55,191 nucleotides of DNA from Candidatus Aegiribacteria sp. (GTDB lineage Bacteria > Fermentibacterota > Fermentibacteria > Fermentibacterales > JCC-6): positions 1-55,191 of the forward strand of contig JAUVEU010000012.1 of assembly GCA_030594645.1 (NCBI GenBank). The letters are read 5' to 3'. Shown here piece after piece: positions 51,323 through 55,191 of this stretch. A program made the translations under genes and the position numbers. The notes under the pieces were generated by a model that saw only the letters and a program-made list of their open reading frames with translations, had not been told where the DNA came from and searched no databases. Each line of letters opens with the position of its first letter. Position 1 is the first letter of the stretch.

Positions 51323-53551
51323 ATGAATATGATTTTCTTCTCAGGTGTATCGACCAGAATTATCATTCGTGAATTGTTTCCCTACATTTTAGGATTAATC
51401 GCGGTTATAGTGATTCTTGTGGTTTACCTGCATATGACTGACAGTATGTCAGATGAGATTGCATGTATTGAAAATGATAGGATATCACAGGTTACTGAGA
51501 GTCTTGTAAGAATGTCCGGTAATGTGGATTATTCAGATGCTGTATTTGATCGTTTCCAGGAGAATGGTATCGTATTTCTTCAACTTAGATCCCATTTCCT
51601 TAATTGCTTTAATCTTGAGGAATGCGTAATTGCCCAGCCATTATCAGGTACGGAATTTGAAAAATATCCTTACAGTGATACACTCGCGGTGTCAGCATTC
51701 AACAACAACACAACATACATGAGGCGTAATGGTTCCGGACAGGATGAAACTCTTACTGTGTTCTATCCGTTGCAGCTCTCAGAAGATAGACCCGTCCTTG
51801 CGAGAATTCAGTTTACCAATCTTGAAGGAACGGACTGGTTGAACGAATACAGGTACAATTTTTATGCGCTTTCTGTAGCTGTACTTATACTGATAATTAT
51901 TCCGGGGTTTATTCTTGGACTTGCCAATCTTCGCAGGAAGATCGAAATGAGGGGATATTTCGAAGAAAAGCAGGAAAATGAGAAAACAGTCAAATCCTAC
52001 GGGAAGATGACACTTCTTGATGTCTATCCTTCTTCACTTATGGATCAATCTGATTCTCCTGCATTGTTTAAGCTTGATAGAAATCATGAGATAGTACACA
52101 TGAATTCAGCAGCGGAATCGTTGATCGATATTCCTCTGGATGACGCGATCGGAATGCAATTACATTCTTTACCTTGTTTTAACCCGGAGGAAGTGAGTTC
52201 ACTTGAATATCCTGAAACAGGGGAAGCTAAAGAGTTTAGTCTTAATCTGGTTGATAGTACAGGCAGCATTAATCAGACTGTTTTCAGAATTGAATCATTT
52301 AATGATTCCGGTTTTGCGTTATTTGGTAAACGATTTCCCGATTCTGTTTTTGAAACCATGGACAGCATGACGTCGCCTGTGAAAACAGTGAAGCCGCAGC
52401 AGGCACAGTCACAAGCGCAAGCACAGGAAAATGCACAGGCGCTGCGAAGGATAACAGATCCTGGTATCCAGAAAGCTATTGACCTTGCTGAAGGGGGCAG
52501 GAAACTATCCGGTATTGATGCTTCTATCGCAAATCATTTCAGCAAAATTACCCGAACTCTTATTGAAATCAAACAGAACACATTACGTTCAGAAAAGGAA
52601 CAGAGCAATGTTATTGAAATCGGTGCTGAACTCGAGAGGATTTCTTCAGCACTCAATGATGTGCTTCCGGAAAGAGCGTCAATTGAAGTCGAAGCTTCTG
52701 AATTTCTCCAGGAAGTAGAGTGTTCTTCAAGCGATTTCTCACAGATAATAAAGAAAATGGTATTTCACTCACTTGAATCAGTTTCCGGACCAGTAAGGAT
52801 AAAAATTGGTGCGAGGAGCGTTTCCTTTCCGGCTACAGATCCGGTGTTTTCAGCAAAATGCAATGGATCCGTTTCCAGGTCAGTTTCGATCAGTTACGGT
52901 GATGGTACAAGAATACCCGTATTTCTCAAAGAGGCTTTACTTGATCCGGAGACAGATTCATCAGGTATTCAGAGAGATTTTGGCTCACATATATCCTCAT
53001 TGGCAGCGATTCTTGCCAGGCTTGATTTACACCCCGTTTTTACAGAAAGTTCTACCGGAACTACTCTTAATATCCTTTTCAGCGTAAGTGAGAGTTCTCT
53101 GTTCGATATTTCCCCGGTGGAGTCCGGTAAGAATGCGAAAATCGGGTATTTATCCATGGCTATCTGTGATGCTTCCATAGAGGTGAGGAACAGTGTCTCT
53201 GATGTGCTGGTTTCAATAGGCATGGACGTAATCAAGACCCCTGATCTGGATCATCTGTCAGAAGAATACTTTAAATTGCCCCCTGATTGTCTGGTACTGG
53301 ACGCCTCTGTACTGGAAGAATCCCTTGAGGAGACTATCTCAACTCTTAGAATACAATGGCCTGATCTTAAGATTATCTTCACATCAGGTTCATCTGATAC
53401 GGAGAAAAAGACACAGATAGACGGGATCATCGGAGCAGGAATTCTTCGTAAACCATATTCGCCCGATGAACTGCTTGATATCATCGAACTCCTTAAAGTG
53501 CCTGATTCATCACCAAAGGAGATACCGAGCAACTTTGGGAGGTTTGAATGA
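51323..53551 (+). CDS. membrane hybrid histidine-kinase-like protein with degenerate kinase core
   Basis: 742 residues. TM1 (about 19-37) and TM2 (about 178-200) enclose a ~140-residue external sensor. A PAS-like domain follows (about 240-340: SPALFKLDRNHEIVHMNSAAESLI...AIGMQLHSLP), then a Gln/Ala linker (QQAQSQAQAQENAQ). The next ~200 residues resemble a HisKA/HATPase pair, but the H-box-like site reads SIANHFSKITRTL (no canonical HDFNN or HELR). The N-box-like KKMVFHSLESV lacks the usual Asn, and no GxG-rich G boxes appear. The C-terminus (about 606-725) is a receiver (phosphoacceptor Asp in CLVLDASVL, Lys in LRKPYS). Probably a pseudokinase scaffold or phosphorelay acceptor. It overlaps mgtC by 4 bp. 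Confidence 0.7.
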   Translation: MNMIFFSGVSTRIIIRELFPYILGLIAVIVILVVYLHMTDSMSDEIACIENDRISQVTESLVRMSGNVDYSDAVFDRFQENGIVFLQLRSHFLNCFNLEECVIAQPLSGTEFEKYPYSDTLAVSAFNNNTTYMRRNGSGQDETLTVFYPLQLSEDRPVLARIQFTNLEGTDWLNEYRYNFYALSVAVLILIIIPGFILGLANLRRKIEMRGYFEEKQENEKTVKSYGKMTLLDVYPSSLMDQSDSPALFKLDRNHEIVHMNSAAESLIDIPLDDAIGMQLHSLPCFNPEEVSSLEYPETGEAKEFSLNLVDSTGSINQTVFRIESFNDSGFALFGKRFPDSVFETMDSMTSPVKTVKPQQAQSQAQAQENAQALRRITDPGIQKAIDLAEGGRKLSGIDASIANHFSKITRTLIEIKQNTLRSEKEQSNVIEIGAELERISSALNDVLPERASIEVEASEFLQEVECSSSDFSQIIKKMVFHSLESVSGPVRIKIGARSVSFPATDPVFSAKCNGSVSRSVSISYGDGTRIPVFLKEALLDPETDSSGIQRDFGSHISSLAAILARLDLHPVFTESSTGTTLNILFSVSESSLFDISPVESGKNAKIGYLSMAICDASIEVRNSVSDVLVSIGMDVIKTPDLDHLSEEYFKLPPDCLVLDASVLEESLEETISTLRIQWPDLKIIFTSGSSDTEKKTQIDGIIGAGILRKPYSPDELLDIIELLKVPDSSPKEIPSNFGRFE

Positions 53552-54288
53552 ATTTTGAAAGTTGGATTGTTAAACTGATTCTGGCCACACTTCTTGGCTC
53601 TCTGATAGGACTTGAAAGAGAATATCATGGAAGGCCTGCAGGATTAAGGACGCATATTCTGGTGTGCATTGGAGCTGCTGTTTTAACGATGAGCGGTTTG
53701 AGTATTGCCTCAGTATTCAGTAACGGGATAAGCTCTTCCGGAGAGGAAATCAGCAGAATTGTTGCTGGTATAGTTACCGGAATCGGGTTTCTGGGGGCTG
53801 GAGCCATAATCAGAACAAGTGATCTTATCAGAGGTTTGACTACCGCTGCCTGCATATGGTTTGTTGCCGCGATAGGAATTGTCATCGGAATAGGTCAATA
53901 CCTTCTTGCGGCTTCCTCAACCGGTATTGCGCTTCTTGTTCTGGTGCTGCTTCCATTGATTGAGAATCGTGTATCTGCTCTGAAATATCGTGATGTAATA
54001 ATCCGTGGTGAGAGCAAGGACCCCCTGCTGCTGCTTGACAGATGTACAGCTGTCTTTGAGCATTCACATATTGGAATTCATGATGTTGATATTGAGATCG
54101 ACAGGAACAGGAGTTTCGTAAATCTGCTATATCATCTTCGAATCAGAAAGATTTCGAATCATAACGAGTTGTTAAACTCTCTATCTGAAATTAATGGAGT
54201 AACAGCAGTCACCTGGCAGAGATCTTCGGGAAGTTCAATTGATGGAATCTCCCGAAGCATCAGTCCGGAAAACGGAGCATCCGAATAA
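53548..54288 (+). CDS. mgtC: MgtC/SapB family membrane protein
   Basis: 246-residue inner-membrane protein. The N-terminal MgtC domain with about four or five transmembrane segments has LLGSLIGLEREYHGRPAGLRTHILVCIGAAVLT and GIVTGIGFLGAGAIIRTSDLIRGLTTAACIWFVAAIGIVIGIGQ, near-consensus for the family. The C-terminal ~95 residues are an ACT-like cytoplasmic domain (DVDIEIDRNRSFVNLLYHLRIRKISNHNELLNSLSEINGVTAVTW). In Salmonella MgtC aids survival at low Mg2+ and inhibits ATP synthase; general members may affect Mg or membrane potential. ATGA overlap with the upstream sensor gene suggests that the sensor and MgtC work together. Confidence 0.9.
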   Translation: MNFESWIVKLILATLLGSLIGLEREYHGRPAGLRTHILVCIGAAVLTMSGLSIASVFSNGISSSGEEISRIVAGIVTGIGFLGAGAIIRTSDLIRGLTTAACIWFVAAIGIVIGIGQYLLAASSTGIALLVLVLLPLIENRVSALKYRDVIIRGESKDPLLLLDRCTAVFEHSHIGIHDVDIEIDRNRSFVNLLYHLRIRKISNHNELLNSLSEINGVTAVTWQRSSGSSIDGISRSISPENGASE

Positions 54289-54362
54289 TAACTTGTTGTG
54301 TGATCAAATCAGTTGAACATGAAGTGCAGTTGTACTATGATATTTATAAGGAGGTGAGATTG

Positions 54363-54560
54363 ATGACGAAAATCACTATTCAAATAGAAGACAATAAGAC
54401 TCACGCACTGCGTGAGAAAGCAAAACTATATGGCCTTGATCCAGAGCAGTTTCTGGCAGCATCTGTTGAAAACCTCATTGGTCGACCCGACAATGATTTC
54501 GAAGAAGCGGCTCTGCGCGTACTGTCAAAGAACAAGGAACTATATCATCGACTCTCCTGA
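54363..54560 (+). CDS. antitoxin of a Doc-type toxin-antitoxin pair
   Basis: 65-residue protein with ITIQIEDNKTHALREKAKLYGLDPEQFLAASVENLIGRPDNDFEEAALRVLSKNKELYHRLS, which fits the small DNA-binding antitoxins that precede Doc toxins (ribbon-helix-helix-like N-terminus, then the D-F-E-x2-A-x6-KN-ELYxRL tail). Start at ATG 54363 with AGGAGGTGA at 54349-54357; an earlier in-frame ATG at 54300 lacks a ribosome site. Overlaps the toxin remnant by one base. It appears intact. Confidence 0.78.
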   Translation: MTKITIQIEDNKTHALREKAKLYGLDPEQFLAASVENLIGRPDNDFEEAALRVLSKNKELYHRLS

Positions 54561-54805
54561 TGCGTTATCTTTCAATTTCAGAAGTACTTGAGCTTCATGA
54601 AAGGCTCATATCCTCCTCTGGAGGTTCAACAGGAATTCGAGATTTGGGTGCTGTTGGACATGCCGCCATGGAAACATTTCTTATTCTTAATGGAGCGGTT
54701 TTTGACTGTTCTGTAAATAAGCAGGAACGAGTCATGCTTGATCTTGTCGCAGGAATAATGGATCGTGCTGAATTCACAGATTGGGTAAAACACACAACTG
54801 AATGA
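54560..54805 (+). pseudogene. Doc/Fic toxin with the active-site segment deleted
   Basis: 81-residue frame. Residues 1-32 (RYLSISEVLELHERLISSSGGSTGIRDLGAV) match the start of death-on-curing toxins, and residues 33-81 (GHAAMETFLILNGAVFDCS...LVAGIMDRAEFTDWVKHTTE) match the part right after the Fic motif. About 45 residues with the catalytic HPFxxGNKR motif are missing in frame: the conserved 'NKRxGHAAMExFL' begins here at GHAAM. Full-length Doc proteins are about 125-130 residues. It therefore cannot carry out the Fic phosphorylation of EF-Tu. The frame and the antitoxin remain open. Confidence 0.72.
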
Positions 54806-54948
54806 ACCAGGCATAGTGGCTATGTAACTGACATTTCAATCACTACGCTTGTTATGCGAGACGGTTAATGCTATTTGATATGAGGAAAATAGATGCAGTC
54901 GGCTTGGATTATAAGCTTTGCTGCCCTTCTGAAGTACCGTGACGGAAG
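54806..54948. other. short gene-free stretch after the Doc locus
   Basis: Nothing coding or structured recognised. A GTGACGGAAG stretch at 54939-54948 lies immediately before the next reading frame. Confidence 0.3.
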
Positions 54949-55191
54949 ATGCGAAAAGTAAAAATGTCTAGTACTAGTGAAATCACCTTTGATATCGTTG
55001 TCTCTGGATTCGCAACTGATTGTTGGCATTGCTACGTGTCCGGTGGGCCTGCGTCGCTGATGACGATGAGAGATTACGAGAATGTACTTGCTTTTGTTGA
55101 CGAATTCTATCGTATTGCGAATGAACAAAACGTAAAGGTATATCCGTATCTCGACCTCGAACCAATGTTACATCCGGAAATTGAGAAGATT
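54949..55191 (+). CDS. start of an unrecognised protein (runs off the window)
   Basis: An open frame without stop from ATG 54949 to the window end (81 codons; ATG 54964 is an alternative start). It reads EITFDIVVSGFATDCWHCYVSGGPASLMTMRDYENVLAFVDEFYR and VKVYPYLDLEPMLHPEIEKI. The TDCWHCYVSGGP element with an adjacent YPYLDLEPMLHPEI resembles the start of a radical-SAM-like protein that uses a C-x2-C pair, but the canonical CxxxCxxC is not visible, so this is only a suggestion. Confidence 0.5.
   Translation, partial: MRKVKMSSTSEITFDIVVSGFATDCWHCYVSGGPASLMTMRDYENVLAFVDEFYRIANEQNVKVYPYLDLEPMLHPEIEKI

Overview
The window reads as a chromosomal segment of an anaerobic, Gram-negative, didermic bacterium. 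It carries outer-membrane biogenesis proteins, many signal-peptide and lipoprotein genes, a type IX secretion (T9SS)-like PorU/PorV pair with C-terminal sorting domains on several secreted proteins, and a trimeric NADH-linked [FeFe] hydrogenase. This combination points to the Fibrobacteres-Chlorobi-Bacteroidetes (FCB) superphylum. A hydrogen-producing fermentative lineage such as Candidatus Fermentibacterota would fit, but no marker here fixes the phylum. Strong GGAGG ribosome sites, TTG/GTG starts and ATGA/TGATG overlaps are common.

1-5.3 kb is a translation and export block on the plus strand: a small lipoprotein, ffh behind a structured leader, rpsP, khpA, rimM, trmD, rplS, rnhB and yraN. 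5.3-7.8 kb is accessory: a nucleotidyltransferase gene with an apparent internal deletion, its small partner gene, a lipoprotein and a secreted GHL10-like protein. comM follows, then a RAYT (REP-associated tyrosine transposase) element with 27-bp terminal inverted repeats, whose right end supplies the last codons of znuB. The minus-strand operon fur/zur-znuA-znuC-znuB is headed by a palindromic operator. yggS and divIVA run divergently from it.

14.7-30 kb is the most distinctive part: a tightly coupled plus-strand series of a C25 gingipain-like protease (PorU-like), PorV, an M6 protease, a DUF5683 protein, an M30-like protease, a secreted propeller-like protein, a large beta-rich outer-membrane protein and an Omp85 barrel. 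Three of the proteins end in T9SS sorting domains. 30-37.7 kb is an accessory block (YVTN propeller lipoprotein, two tandem beta-helix T9SS cargo genes, a 982-residue secreted unknown). It is bracketed by two copies of the Omp85 gene's 3' end, one intact and one a 92-bp remnant. Two tandem small secreted proteins follow.

39.2-45.6 kb is metabolic: an ArsR-methyltransferase fusion, apparently leaderless, coupled to ahcY; then a response regulator and the three hydrogenase subunits. corA follows. A ParE/antitoxin cassette is bracketed by an 80-bp duplicate of the 3' end of the neighbouring S9 peptidase gene. The last part holds the S9 peptidase, a tyrosine recombinase with degenerate catalytic boxes, a degenerate hybrid histidine kinase coupled to mgtC, a Doc-type toxin locus whose toxin lacks its Fic motif, and the start of an unrecognised gene that runs off the window.

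Two themes recur. First, gene 3' ends are duplicated at the edges of inserted blocks. Second, two accessory genes appear to have lost their centres in frame while keeping both ends.
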